Assembly (NCBI GenBank): GCA_965214625.1
Contig: OZ243962.1
Span: 930,001-994,000 of the forward strand
DNA length: 64,000 bases
Direction of reading: 5' to 3'
Origin: G965214625 sp965214625
GTDB lineage: Bacteria > Pseudomonadota > Gammaproteobacteria > Arenicellales > Poriferihabitantaceae
Part shown: positions 35,121 through 44,196 of the stretch, in pieces
Layout of the letters: each line of letters starts with the position of its first letter
How positions within the stretch are numbered: the first letter of the stretch is position 1
The notes under the pieces: model-generated
What the model was told of the DNA's origin: nothing
Database searches by the model: none
What the model saw: only the letters and a program-made list of their open reading frames with translations
Program-made: the position numbers and the translations under genes

Positions 35121-36521
35121 TCAGGCAATCCAGCTCAAATCCGGCTGTTGCCGATAGTACTGCGTGTTTGACTGAAACGCATGGGCTATCTGCAACACGG
35201 TCTTGTCCGAACCGGCCGGACCGGTGATCATCAGACCACACGGCATCCCGTCAGCGGTCCACCCCATCGGCACAGAGACAGAGGGCAATCCAAGCAGTGG
35301 CGCGAAGAAAAGATCGGCCCAGTCAAACTGATGGGCGGATTCAACATCGTCCGCCATGAAGGCGAGGTCGCAATGGGTCGGACAGACAATCGCATCATAG
35401 CGTACAAACAGGTCACGGACCCGCTGCTTGAGCTCATCCCGCTGCCTGAAGAGTGTTATCATATCCGGCACACTCAATGCGTCAACAGCATGGATCAGGG
35501 TGCGGATCGACCGCTTGACAGGCAACCCCGCCCGATCATCCGCTCTGACCTCGAGAGGGAGCGCCTTGACCTGTACGAAGGCATTGAATCCAGGATAAGT
35601 CTGTCGATACATTTCAATGAAATCAAGTGCTGCCTCCTGAGTCTTTATTCCCGAGGCATGGAAACAATGACGGTGCGACTCGAATACGGCAAGCATTTCC
35701 TCATTGACCTGTGTGGCACTAAACACCGGTTGCCACAACACCCGAAGCCCTTCCGGCAAACAGGTCACGTCTGCAAAAGGCGCATCACACTGCGTCGGAT
35801 ACGGGACAATGCCCCCGGGTCCATCACATCCCTGCATAAACAGGGCCACATCCTCCACACACCGGGCAAACACGCCGGCTGTACTGGTCGAGCCATCCGC
35901 AAGGCTATTGGCATAGCCCGGGATTCGGCCCGAACTCGGCCTGAATCCCACGCAATTGGTCCAGGCCGCCGGTGACCTGACCGACCCACCGACATCACTG
36001 CCGTCAGCATACGCCACCATGCCGGAGACCAGCGCAACGACACCGCCACCCCCACTGCCACTGGTAGTCCTTGTGCGGTTCCATGGATTGAGCGTCAACC
36101 CGAAAATTGCGTTATCGGTGCGTCCTCCAGAGGCACAGTCCGGCGTATTGGTCTTCCCCATAATGACCGCACCCGCCGCCAATTCCCTGCTCACGACCAT
36201 GTCATGATAGTTCGGAACGTGGTTTTCAAAATGCGGGTTCCCATAAGTGGTTCGCATCCCCGCAACGGCAAAGATATCCTTGACTGCGGTCGGCATGCCA
36301 TGCAACGGACCGCACAGGGTTCCCCGATCGGATAAATACCGATCTGCCTTGTCCGCAGCTTGTCGTGCCCGTTTTGCATCGACCGTCACGATGGCATTCA
36401 ATGTTGGGTTATACCGTCCGATATGGTCCTGATAACAAGTGAGCAGCTCGACCGCACTGATTTTTTTCATGCGCTGCATTTCCAGCAGTTCAAACATCGG
36501 AGAAAAACAAATCGTGTCCAT
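35121..36521 (-). CDS. Amidase signature family enzyme
   Basis: This 466-residue amidase signature protein hydrolyses an amide. The catalytic Lys lies in GMPTAVKDIFAVAG. The cis-Ser lies in a Gly-rich loop TTSGSGGGGVVALVSG, where most members have GGSSGGSAAA. The nucleophile Ser lies in GSDVGGSVRSPAAW. Family length is normal. The odd first Ser loop keeps one Ser and may change the substrate pocket. It overlaps no neighbour, ending 33 bases from mnmC (convergent) and starting 59 bases after the antiporter gene upstream on the same strand. Substrate unknown; given the window, a small amide or aryl acylamide is possible. Confidence 0.88.
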   Translation of the reverse strand: MDTICFSPMFELLEMQRMKKISAVELLTCYQDHIGRYNPTLNAIVTVDAKRARQAADKADRYLSDRGTLCGPLHGMPTAVKDIFAVAGMRTTYGNPHFENHVPNYHDMVVSRELAAGAVIMGKTNTPDCASGGRTDNAIFGLTLNPWNRTRTTSGSGGGGVVALVSGMVAYADGSDVGGSVRSPAAWTNCVGFRPSSGRIPGYANSLADGSTSTAGVFARCVEDVALFMQGCDGPGGIVPYPTQCDAPFADVTCLPEGLRVLWQPVFSATQVNEEMLAVFESHRHCFHASGIKTQEAALDFIEMYRQTYPGFNAFVQVKALPLEVRADDRAGLPVKRSIRTLIHAVDALSVPDMITLFRQRDELKQRVRDLFVRYDAIVCPTHCDLAFMADDVESAHQFDWADLFFAPLLGLPSVSVPMGWTADGMPCGLMITGPAGSDKTVLQIAHAFQSNTQYYRQQPDLSWIA

Positions 36522-36579
36522 CTACCGACTACCGACAGCCTGTCTTTAAGATACTGCTCACCTGACAGCCGCTCCCCAA

Positions 36580-38049
36580 TCAGTCGTCGAGATATCGTTG
36601 CTTTTCCGCTGCCATCATTTCCCGGTACTCCGGCATGTCTTTGGGCAGCGGCGCCGGCTCGGGTCGCGCAAGCTGTATCCCGAAAACACGCAACCGTTTA
36701 AATCCGAGATAGTACGGCTTCCACCATTTCAAGCTGATCGGCACCGTGATGTTCAGCAAAAATGCAGTAAACATCAGGGTATAGAATTGGGTTGCATCAA
36801 TGATCTGATTCTGCACAAACGCAATATTGATCACGATAAAGGCCAATTCGGCCCGGCCGAGCATACCCAGCCCGATCATGACACTTTCGTGCCATTGATA
36901 GCGGCCGGTATACCGCGCCGCCATACTGGCCGATAGAACCTGCAGGATCACAACCGCCAGATACAGCACAATCACCGCAGGGAGGGCGCTGAGCACCACC
37001 TCCATGTCAAACACCAGCTTACCGCCCAGATTGACAAAAAAGATCGGACCGAAGATAGTGAACGCAAGGTGCTCGACAACATGACTTGTCTGTTTAAACA
37101 AACTGTCCTTCGCCTGCTGTTGAATCGTTTCTCCTTCTTCATTGACTGTTTTGACCGTTTTGCTGTGGACAAAGTAATCGGCATGGAGAAACAACCCGGC
37201 AAAGTAGGCTCCAATCGCGGGATGAAAACCCAGCACATGGGCCACCGCACCGGCCAGCATCGCCATCAACAACATGATCAACGGCGTAAATTCGCCTCGA
37301 TGGGCAGTGAGGAATTTACGAGCTCCCACCACAGCGAAAATGCGGCTGATCCTGTAATTGATCACTTGGTAGAAACCGGGATTCTTCGGCAGTTTTTTCG
37401 GTGCCCGGTCAGGAAACGCAATCAATCCCATAAACAGCGTTATCCCGAAAAACAACACCACTTTCGCGAGGATCAGGACAACCTCAGAGAATCCAAGCGT
37501 CTCGCCGCCAGCCCCTGCATTGCTCACCACAATGATCGGAACCAGAATCGCAACCCCGACCAGAGAAAGGACATCATCGATCACCGCTGCCGTCATGATG
37601 CCGGTCGCCGCGGTTGATTTGTGCAGCAAATCACTGCGCAGGCTCATCATGGTCAAGCTGACAGCGGTCGCCGTCATGGTCAAGGCCCAGAGCATCGCCG
37701 AATTGTGTTCATAGCCAAACAAAATGGCCGTACCGTAACCGGCAATGAACGGAAACGCTGCGCCGATCAAGGCCACACCGAGGCCCCGCTTCACCCCTTG
37801 TGAGAAGCGGTTAAGATCCTCTTCAAGGCCCAGCGCAAACATGATAAAAACGATTCCCCACTCTCCAATGGTTTCAAAAAATTCATTGTGTCCCGGCAGA
37901 AAGCCCAAATTGGTCAACACGGCCCCCGAAAGAATTAACCACAGGACATCGACCGTCCCGGTTTTCTTGCTGAGCAACTTGGAAATCACGACAACCGCAA
38001 AAATAATGGCGGAATATTCCCAGATGGAAAAGTTCAGTGAACCGTGCAT
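36580..38049 (-). CDS. CPA2-type monovalent cation:proton antiporter (KefB/NhaS-like)
   Basis: This 489-residue inner-membrane protein has about 12-13 helices. FIMFALGLEEDLNRF, TMTATAVSLTMMSLR and TAAVIDDVLSLV with the Asp-Asp ion site are typical of Na+/H+ exchanger PF00999. GAYFAGLFLHADYF and NLGGKLVFDM follow in the second half. There is no TrkA-N or TrkA-C domain; the protein ends in a short charged tail. It exchanges Na+ or K+ for protons and would aid salt or pH balance. An amidase gene follows and a DUF1989 gene precedes, both on the minus strand. Confidence 0.9.
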   Translation of the reverse strand: MHGSLNFSIWEYSAIIFAVVVISKLLSKKTGTVDVLWLILSGAVLTNLGFLPGHNEFFETIGEWGIVFIMFALGLEEDLNRFSQGVKRGLGVALIGAAFPFIAGYGTAILFGYEHNSAMLWALTMTATAVSLTMMSLRSDLLHKSTAATGIMTAAVIDDVLSLVGVAILVPIIVVSNAGAGGETLGFSEVVLILAKVVLFFGITLFMGLIAFPDRAPKKLPKNPGFYQVINYRISRIFAVVGARKFLTAHRGEFTPLIMLLMAMLAGAVAHVLGFHPAIGAYFAGLFLHADYFVHSKTVKTVNEEGETIQQQAKDSLFKQTSHVVEHLAFTIFGPIFFVNLGGKLVFDMEVVLSALPAVIVLYLAVVILQVLSASMAARYTGRYQWHESVMIGLGMLGRAELAFIVINIAFVQNQIIDATQFYTLMFTAFLLNITVPISLKWWKPYYLGFKRLRVFGIQLARPEPAPLPKDMPEYREMMAAEKQRYLDD

Positions 38050-38111
38050 ATCAGTCGTTCCTCAATGAGTACGGCGTTGGACCTTCCGGCGTCTTTCAAC
38101 AGCCTGTTTTC

Positions 38112-38729
38112 CTATTCCCGGTCAGCGACGGTGAGCACGTCAATCGCTGCCGCGCGGGGGTGCTCGCCGCTGATATGACCGATTCGTGAAGGACAGGCGG
38201 AACAGACCACCATGACGGCCATCTCGGCTTGCAACTCGACATAATCTCCGGCGGCTGCGGCCGCTGGCCTGTCGCTTAACGACAGGTTTTCGTCGATCAC
38301 CGTGGTTTCAAAGAGATTCCATGGACACGGAATGTGTGACAGCGTATGGCCATGGAACGACATCTGACCGAGCAGATTGTCCTGACAGTTTGGATGAGGG
38401 GCCTGCACACCATAAAACTGATAGCTGCCCGCACTGCAGGCGGCATGCAGGGTATCGTGCCATCCGGGCGAGGTATCTTCAATATAAGTGACAATGGAAC
38501 GGAAACGATTACTGACCAGCGTATCGCCCGGCCTGAACTGCAAGTGATAAGTGGCTGACCGACTGTGCTCCATCGAAAGGTATTCGTCGACATCCCGTGC
38601 ATTGAACACCCACGTATCCACCACCTGCCCTCCCTGGGTGTTGACAATCCGACAACGTTGCCCCCGTGAAAGCAGGACACTCGCAGTACCCGCTGCGGGA
38701 ATGACACAGCGTTCCACTTTTTTCATCAT
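38112..38729 (-). CDS. DUF1989 / urea-carboxylase-associated family protein
   Basis: This 205-residue protein of the DUF1989 family has RIVNTQGGQVVDTWVFN, followed by EHSRSATYHLQFRPGDTLVSN and SPGWHDTLHAACSAGSYQFYG. NCQDNLLG and CPWNLFE lie near the end. The His, Cys and Asp residues in these blocks suggest a metal site. Members are found beside urea carboxylase, amidases and aminotransferases and are thought to act on small amides or amines. Here an antiporter and an amidase follow on the same strand. An ATG one codon later is an alternative start. Confidence 0.87.
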   Translation of the reverse strand: MMKKVERCVIPAAGTASVLLSRGQRCRIVNTQGGQVVDTWVFNARDVDEYLSMEHSRSATYHLQFRPGDTLVSNRFRSIVTYIEDTSPGWHDTLHAACSAGSYQFYGVQAPHPNCQDNLLGQMSFHGHTLSHIPCPWNLFETTVIDENLSLSDRPAAAAAGDYVELQAEMAVMVVCSACPSRIGHISGEHPRAAAIDVLTVADRE

Positions 38730-38940
38730 AAATCCAGAACAAGAGATTGATTACACCATCCTGATCCATCGAATGAGTCGCCAGCACAAGACTCACCATC
38801 ATATGACAGTTTCTCCCGAACAAGCGTATCATGTCCTCTCCTGAACCGCATCATACCATCGGCCCTTTCACAACACAGACCCCGTAGCAGCAGGCGTGAT
38901 CATCGGCTTTACAACGCACATTATTGATCACTATGGTTAA

Positions 38941-39278
38941 TATTTTCCCGAAATGAAGTCTTCCGCGAGTTGGGATTGCGGCCGATCGGGCATACTCGGG
39001 AAGACCGCATCCAGGCACACCTGTTTATTGCTGTGCTGGCCTATCATGCGGTGCAGCTGATCCGCACCCGGCTGCGCTGGCAGAGCCTTCGTCAAAGACT
39101 GCGCCCCTGGCTGCGCATCACCACCACCGTGCAGACGGTCCGCGGAGAAAGATCGTTACCCGTCAGGACAATCGTGCGACGGTTGAACAGGCCGAGATTT
39201 CAAGGCGGCCGGGTTAAAACCCGGCCTGTACCGGGTGCGTACAAGGCCGTCTGTGTAGGCCTTCTGTCATCGCCGTGA
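38941..39278 (+). pseudogene. C-terminal remnant of an IS4/IS1634-type transposase
   Basis: The frame FRELGLRPIGHTREDRI, then QAHLFIAVLAYHAVQLIRTRL, WQSLRQRL and RITTTVQTVRG, matches the end of IS1634/IS4-type DDE transposases (usual form: LGLRPIYHR.E.RIEAHLFI.VLAYH). The catalytic part is missing and no upstream in-frame start fits, so only the last 100 or so residues remain. The frame ends inside a 12-base-pair hairpin (39264-39291). It lies in a gene-poor stretch between the DUF1989 gene and the betaine-type cluster, and may mark how that cluster arrived. Confidence 0.7.
39207..39226. repeat. Perfect inverted repeat, 9-bp stem
   Basis: GGCCGGGTT and AACCCGGCC flank a 2-base AA loop inside the transposase remnant. 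It could be a hairpin linked to the element or a folded RNA end. Confidence 0.5.
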
Positions 39279-39291
39279 CCGGCGATGACAG
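39264..39291. repeat. Perfect inverted repeat, 12-bp stem
   Basis: CTGTCATCGCCG and CGGCGATGACAG pair around TGAC at the end of the transposase remnant. No T-run follows. It may be a bidirectional terminator or part of the element's end. Confidence 0.55.
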
Positions 39292-39593
39292 ACAGAACAA
39301 TCAGAAATATAGGGTCATGTGGCCCGCTGTCTGTTTTTTTACCCTGTTAATCAGAAAGATACCGATCTCCATGGCCCCTAAAGTGCCAACTTGGGACGAG
39401 GTAATTCATGCTCGCCAGGAAGAGCGTTACCCACGAATGCTGAATGAAATTGATTGCCTTGGGGGCACATGACCTTCACTGAACTGGCGCACTGAGATTC
39501 AAACGGGAACTGGACGGACCTTTTCTGGGCAACGATCAATGCTTTGCCGTCCCGCCATGGCGCTGTTCCCTTTTATGGAGGCAGTCAGTTAGA
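39292..39593. other. Gene-poor stretch after the transposase remnant
   Basis: A short + frame (39371-39472, reading MAPKVPTWDEVIHARQEER then 14 more residues) has no recognised family and no clear ribosome site. Nothing else is seen. Confidence 0.4.
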
Positions 39594-39671
39594 ATGCGTG
39601 GGAAAGCGGAGCAGTCCGCGATGCGATCGCGCTTCGATCGGCATGTCCCGTGCAGCCCAGTGTCAGATGGT

Positions 39672-40859
39672 ATGATGAATCCGACCGCCGTTTCAGCCAC
39701 AACCGTTGTCAATCACCCCAATAAACGGAAAGTGGAAATACGATGGGGTGACGGCAGTTCGCATACTTATCATTATATCTGGTTAAGACACAGCGGTCGC
39801 TGTCCTGCCGGTTTGCCGAATGACACCAGTGTCAAAATCGATCTGCTGCCGGACGATCCGACCGTTCTGGCGATCGACGATTGTCATATCGAAAGCGGGG
39901 ATTTGTGGATACGATGGCATGATGATCTACTGACCCGTCACGCACTCGAGACACTCCGGAAAAATGCCTATGACAGCGTGTCCCGGCGGCACTCAAAACC
40001 CCCTCCCATACTTTGGAACGCAAAGAAGGCGGGGCAGATTCCGGTCTATGAATTTGCTGATCTTCAAGACGCAGATACGCTTCTGGCAGTGATGATAGGG
40101 GTGCGCGACTGGGGGGTCATCAAGCTCAGAAACGTACCGACCACCCCGGATACCATTGCCGAGGTCGCCGAGCTCTTTGGGCCGGTACATGTCAATAATT
40201 ATGGCCGTGTTTTTGATGTCAAAACCGAAACAAATGTCACCCTGGGATCGAACACCGGCGCTTACCTCGGCCCCCATACCGATGAGAGCTATCGTCACAC
40301 ACCGCCCGGAATGTCGCTGTTTCACTGCTTGGCGGCATCCCAAAGCGGTGGCGGAAAATCCATCCTGGTCGATGGGTTTTATGCGGCAACCCAATTAAAA
40401 ATCGCCGACCCTGCCTCGTTTGACATCCTGACCCGTATCCCTGTTTTGTTTCAGCGCCTTTCCCTTCCGGAGGAAGACATGCGGGCGCATGGTCGAATGA
40501 TCGTGACCGACATCGATGGGGATATTGATGGCATTCGATTTACCGACCGCACCATTCCCCCACAGGATATACCGGAGGAATCAGTTGAACGGGTCTATCG
40601 AGCCATGGTGGCGTTTTGGAAACTCATCAACAGCCATGCCCTTAAACACTGCTACATGATGCAGCCCGGTGATCTGCATCTCTTTGACAACCATCGCGTG
40701 CTGCACGGGAGAACAGCGTTCGATCCGACTCACAGCCACCGACATCTCCAGCAATGTTCCATCAGTCGGGATGAATTTCACAATTCCCTGCGAACACTGG
40801 CGGCCACACTCGGGCACAAAGCCGCTGATGCCCGCATGACGGGGGGCGCACTGGGATAA
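39672..40859 (+). CDS. Gamma-butyrobetaine-hydroxylase-like TauD dioxygenase
   Basis: This Fe(II)/2-oxoglutarate oxygenase of about 395 residues is of the gamma-butyrobetaine/trimethyllysine hydroxylase type. An N-terminal DUF971-like domain (VEIRWGDGSSHTYHYIWLRH) precedes the TauD domain. The metal ligands are in GPHTDESYRHTPPG (His, Asp) and DNHRVLHGRTAFD (His), with Arg residues for 2-oxoglutarate near HSHRHLQ. The usual zinc Cys cluster of the N domain is largely missing. Gamma-butyrobetaine hydroxylase makes L-carnitine; neighbours with betaine-type demethylases support a quaternary-amine substrate. An upstream ATG at 39594 with GGAGG before it is an alternative start. Confidence 0.85.
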   Translation: MMNPTAVSATTVVNHPNKRKVEIRWGDGSSHTYHYIWLRHSGRCPAGLPNDTSVKIDLLPDDPTVLAIDDCHIESGDLWIRWHDDLLTRHALETLRKNAYDSVSRRHSKPPPILWNAKKAGQIPVYEFADLQDADTLLAVMIGVRDWGVIKLRNVPTTPDTIAEVAELFGPVHVNNYGRVFDVKTETNVTLGSNTGAYLGPHTDESYRHTPPGMSLFHCLAASQSGGGKSILVDGFYAATQLKIADPASFDILTRIPVLFQRLSLPEEDMRAHGRMIVTDIDGDIDGIRFTDRTIPPQDIPEESVERVYRAMVAFWKLINSHALKHCYMMQPGDLHLFDNHRVLHGRTAFDPTHSHRHLQQCSISRDEFHNSLRTLAATLGHKAADARMTGGALG

Positions 40860-40960
40860 AGCCGGCAGTGAACGATGACGCCTCGGATAGATCGCATGTC
40901 CTTTCGCACACTGGCCCGGGCATGCAGGAATGCCCCCGGTTCACGACTCCAAACCCCTGT

Positions 40961-42922
40961 TTACAACCGCCACATCGTATCCAGCCCATCCATGATGGCT
41001 TCTTCGACCGTCCGTGGCGCCACGGCGTCGCCCACTTTGATGACTTCTGCCTGGTGTAAATGTCCTTTTTGCGTAACCAGCCATTCGCAGTCACGGTCGG
41101 ACTGCGGCGCATAACAACTGACAATCGTATCGACCTGCTCACAGACAATGGGCGCTCCCCCGGTCATGTGCTGAAAAAAGGCCGTTCCCGCCTCGGCACC
41201 GTAGAATTTGGCGAACGGGATCAGTTCCACCTCGAGCGTGTGCAAACACCCGATCCATTGATCCCGAACGATCCCCTGTAATGATTCACCCGCCACACTG
41301 GCCCCGGAGGCCAATCGGACATAGTGCCCCCGCTCAGCCAGCAATTGGGCAACCCCCAGGCCCGTCCAGTCACAGGACCAATCGGCAATCACCACGTTAT
41401 GTCCAACCCGTGCCTCGCCACGGATGACCGACCAAGCATCAATCAACGGGACATCGTTCATTGCCACATCCGGCAACCTCGGGACCGCACCGGTCGCAAT
41501 GACGATGACATCCGGATTGAGTGCATGCATCCTCTGTGGTGTCACTCTCGTATTCAAACGGAGTTCGATCGGCTCGCTTTGAATCTCTTGGACAAGATTG
41601 GTGGTGACCCCTCCGAATTCAGAACGTCCCGGCAGCTTTTCCGCCAGACGGACCTGTCCTCCCAGCGACCCGGTCCTTTCAAAAAGAGAAACCCGGTGTC
41701 CCCTGTGTGCCGCTGTTACCGCCGCTTTCATCCCGCCAGGGCCGCCCCCGATCACGACAATGGTTTTCGCATCCGGCACCTTGTGTATTGCCGGGTAGTG
41801 GTGCTCTCTGCCCGCCACCGGATTTTGAATGCAGGAAATCGGATGATGTGCGAGACGATGACCGACACAGGCCTGATTGCAACCGATACATGCACGTATC
41901 GTATCCCCTTCCCCGCGGGACAGTTTGTTGACAAAATCCGGGTCGGTAATCAGCGCACGCACCATCCCCACCATGTCCGCTTTCCCCTCGGCAATGATGG
42001 CCTGAGCGGTCTGCGGCTGGTTGATGCGCCCGGCCACCAGAACCGGCGTCGAAACCGTCCGCTTCAGTTTGGCCGCATCCTCAGCAACAAAAGCCGGTGG
42101 GATCGCCATCGGCGGGAACACATGAATCCAGCCTGCCGGAGAAGCCGAGGAACCTGATATCACACTGAAATAGTCCAGGTGCTGATCCGCTTCAAGCCGC
42201 TCACAGATGCGAATCATGTCCTGCGAACCCATACCTGATTCGGTTTTCTCATCCAGTGTAATGCGCACACCCAGCGTCTTGCCCTGGCCGATCTTTTTTC
42301 TGACGCCCGACAGAATTTCTCTGAGCAAGCGCATCCTGTTTTCAACGGTCCCACCGAATTGATCTTCCCTTTGATTGGTGGCAGGATTGAGAAATTGGGC
42401 AATGAGATAACCCATGCTGGCGAGAATTTCGACCCCCTCCAGCCCGGCTTCCACCAATCTTCCGGCCGCCTGACAATAGTGGTCAATCACCTCCCACACC
42501 ATCTCATTGGGCATGGCCACGGGAGTCACCCGATAACGATCATCGGGTATGTCAGATGCGGAATAGACCAGTGGTCTGGAGCCATCGTGGCTTAGCCTGA
42601 CCGCTCGACCCGCATGAAACAATTGTCCGAACACGGGTGTATCGTACTGCCGGCATGCTTTGCCCAGCCGCTCCAATCCGGGGATGATGTCGTCTGACCC
42701 GGCATACAGGAAAGCATCCTTGAAGCCGTAACTCGGGTGAAACGTCATGCTCTCCAAAATGATCAGTCCCACTCCGCCCCGGGCACGTGTCTGATGATAG
42801 GCAATCAACGCATCAGTCACCGCACCATTGTGCCCGAGCGTGGTCCCATGGGGTGGATTGAAGACCCGATTTTTCATCTCGGTCGGACCCAGCCGAAACG
42901 GAGTCAGGAGGTCATCGTACAT
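40961..42922 (-). CDS. FMN/FAD/4Fe-4S flavoenzyme of the TMA dehydrogenase / N-methylproline demethylase type
   Basis: This 653-residue enzyme has an N-terminal old-yellow-enzyme barrel (residues 1-340: NRVFNPPHGTTLG, GQLFHAGRA). A 4Fe-4S cluster motif CIGCNQACVG follows, with a further Cys (ISCIQNP), and an FAD/NAD domain with VVIGGGPGGMKAAVTAAHRG. This layout is shared by trimethylamine dehydrogenase, dimethylglycine demethylase DgcA and the N-methylproline demethylase of stachydrine catabolism. Such enzymes remove a methyl group as formaldehyde. Two Rieske oxygenases, which often make the preceding demethylation, lie nearby. The gene diverges from the first Rieske gene, 98 bases away, so they may share a control region. 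Confidence 0.87.
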   Translation of the reverse strand: MYDDLLTPFRLGPTEMKNRVFNPPHGTTLGHNGAVTDALIAYHQTRARGGVGLIILESMTFHPSYGFKDAFLYAGSDDIIPGLERLGKACRQYDTPVFGQLFHAGRAVRLSHDGSRPLVYSASDIPDDRYRVTPVAMPNEMVWEVIDHYCQAAGRLVEAGLEGVEILASMGYLIAQFLNPATNQREDQFGGTVENRMRLLREILSGVRKKIGQGKTLGVRITLDEKTESGMGSQDMIRICERLEADQHLDYFSVISGSSASPAGWIHVFPPMAIPPAFVAEDAAKLKRTVSTPVLVAGRINQPQTAQAIIAEGKADMVGMVRALITDPDFVNKLSRGEGDTIRACIGCNQACVGHRLAHHPISCIQNPVAGREHHYPAIHKVPDAKTIVVIGGGPGGMKAAVTAAHRGHRVSLFERTGSLGGQVRLAEKLPGRSEFGGVTTNLVQEIQSEPIELRLNTRVTPQRMHALNPDVIVIATGAVPRLPDVAMNDVPLIDAWSVIRGEARVGHNVVIADWSCDWTGLGVAQLLAERGHYVRLASGASVAGESLQGIVRDQWIGCLHTLEVELIPFAKFYGAEAGTAFFQHMTGGAPIVCEQVDTIVSCYAPQSDRDCEWLVTQKGHLHQAEVIKVGDAVAPRTVEEAIMDGLDTMWRL

Positions 42923-43020
42923 TCGCGCATAACCGGTGTCATGATATGGACATTGTACTGAAACCTGTGAAAGAATAGCGGCAGGATTTTACACCGTGAA
43001 AATTTTCCTGACCTCCCTGA

Positions 43021-44196
43021 ATGTCTGCCTGCGTTTCCCCGACCCCGTTCAAACCCTATTTTGATGAGGCACTTGCAACCCGGCTGAACCGTCCCACCCG
43101 CCACGGCTCGACCCTCCCGAACGAAGCGTATACCAACCCGCAATATCACCTGCTCGAACAGGACCGGATCTTTCGCAGGACTTGGGTCTTTGCCGACTTT
43201 GCACACAAACTGCCTGCGCCTGGCGACATGCGGCCGATTGAGATTGCCGGACAACCCATCGTTCTGGTCAGGGACACCCGGTCCCGCCTGCATGCCTTTC
43301 ACAACGTCTGTCGACACCGGGGCGCCAAGCTGATCACTCAACCGCAATCACAGTGTCGGCAGGTAACCTGTCCCAATCATGCCTGGAGTTATGACCTTGA
43401 GGGCAAACTGCTGGCCCGTCCGCATTTTTACGGCGGAGACAAACATGATGTTGTCCACCCGAAGGCGTCATCGATCAACCTGATTGAGATCCGGTGCGAA
43501 ACATGGCACGACTGGATATTCGTCAACTTCGACAATCAGGCCCCGGCGCTGTCGACCCATATCGAACCGATCGTCAGCCAGCTGCAGGGATATGACTTTA
43601 CCACGCTCAATTTTGCGCAGACACTGGAGTTTGAAGTCAACGCGAACTGGAAACTGGCCATTGAGAACTTCATTGAGCCCTATCACGTGTTTTCGTGCCA
43701 TCCTTGGTTGAACCAATTCGTCAGCATGGCAGAACGGAACCCGCCAACCTACGACAATCATGTGCTGCACTGTGGCTATGAGTTCAAAAAAACCGATCCC
43801 GCCCGCGGCCAGGGATTACCGTATTTTCCTGATTTGACGGAACAAAAGAAACGATCCGGCACCTGGTATGTTCTGTTCCCGAACTTCGCATTTGAAATTT
43901 TTCCCGATCAGGTGGCGGTTTTCATCGCCACTCCTGTCGGCGTCGACCGCTGCAAGGAAACCATTGCACTGTATTTCCTGGGAGAAGGGGCCAGTGCTGA
44001 TCGGTATGAAGCCGCCCGGAATCATGTCATCCAAAACTGGCATGATCTCAATCATGAGGATATCCAGATCATCGAAAGAATGCAGGCCGGGCGCTATTCT
44101 GATGGATTCGATGGCGGTGTTCTGTCCCCGTATTGGGACCCGGTTCTACAGCATTTTGCCCGGCTGGTTTTCAACGCCATGCAGGGCGTGTCATGA
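43021..44196 (+). CDS. Rieske non-heme iron oxygenase, alpha subunit (betaine-demethylase type)
   Basis: This 391-residue oxygenase has a Rieske 2Fe-2S site (CRHRGAKLI ... CPNHAW, C-x-H and C-x2-H) near residues 100-125 and a mononuclear iron site ENFIEPYHVFSCHP (two His) with a late Asp. GbcA-type glycine betaine and Stc2-type proline betaine demethylases have this form and length, releasing formaldehyde. The reductase partner is not in the window. It overlaps the next gene by ATGA, so the two are translationally coupled. The exact betaine cannot be read. Confidence 0.87.
   Translation: MSACVSPTPFKPYFDEALATRLNRPTRHGSTLPNEAYTNPQYHLLEQDRIFRRTWVFADFAHKLPAPGDMRPIEIAGQPIVLVRDTRSRLHAFHNVCRHRGAKLITQPQSQCRQVTCPNHAWSYDLEGKLLARPHFYGGDKHDVVHPKASSINLIEIRCETWHDWIFVNFDNQAPALSTHIEPIVSQLQGYDFTTLNFAQTLEFEVNANWKLAIENFIEPYHVFSCHPWLNQFVSMAERNPPTYDNHVLHCGYEFKKTDPARGQGLPYFPDLTEQKKRSGTWYVLFPNFAFEIFPDQVAVFIATPVGVDRCKETIALYFLGEGASADRYEAARNHVIQNWHDLNHEDIQIIERMQAGRYSDGFDGGVLSPYWDPVLQHFARLVFNAMQGVS

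Noticed and set aside
41324..42157. 277-codon plus-strand frame opposite the flavoenzyme gene
   Set aside because: Rich in Arg/Pro/His as expected of an antisense reading; no motif.
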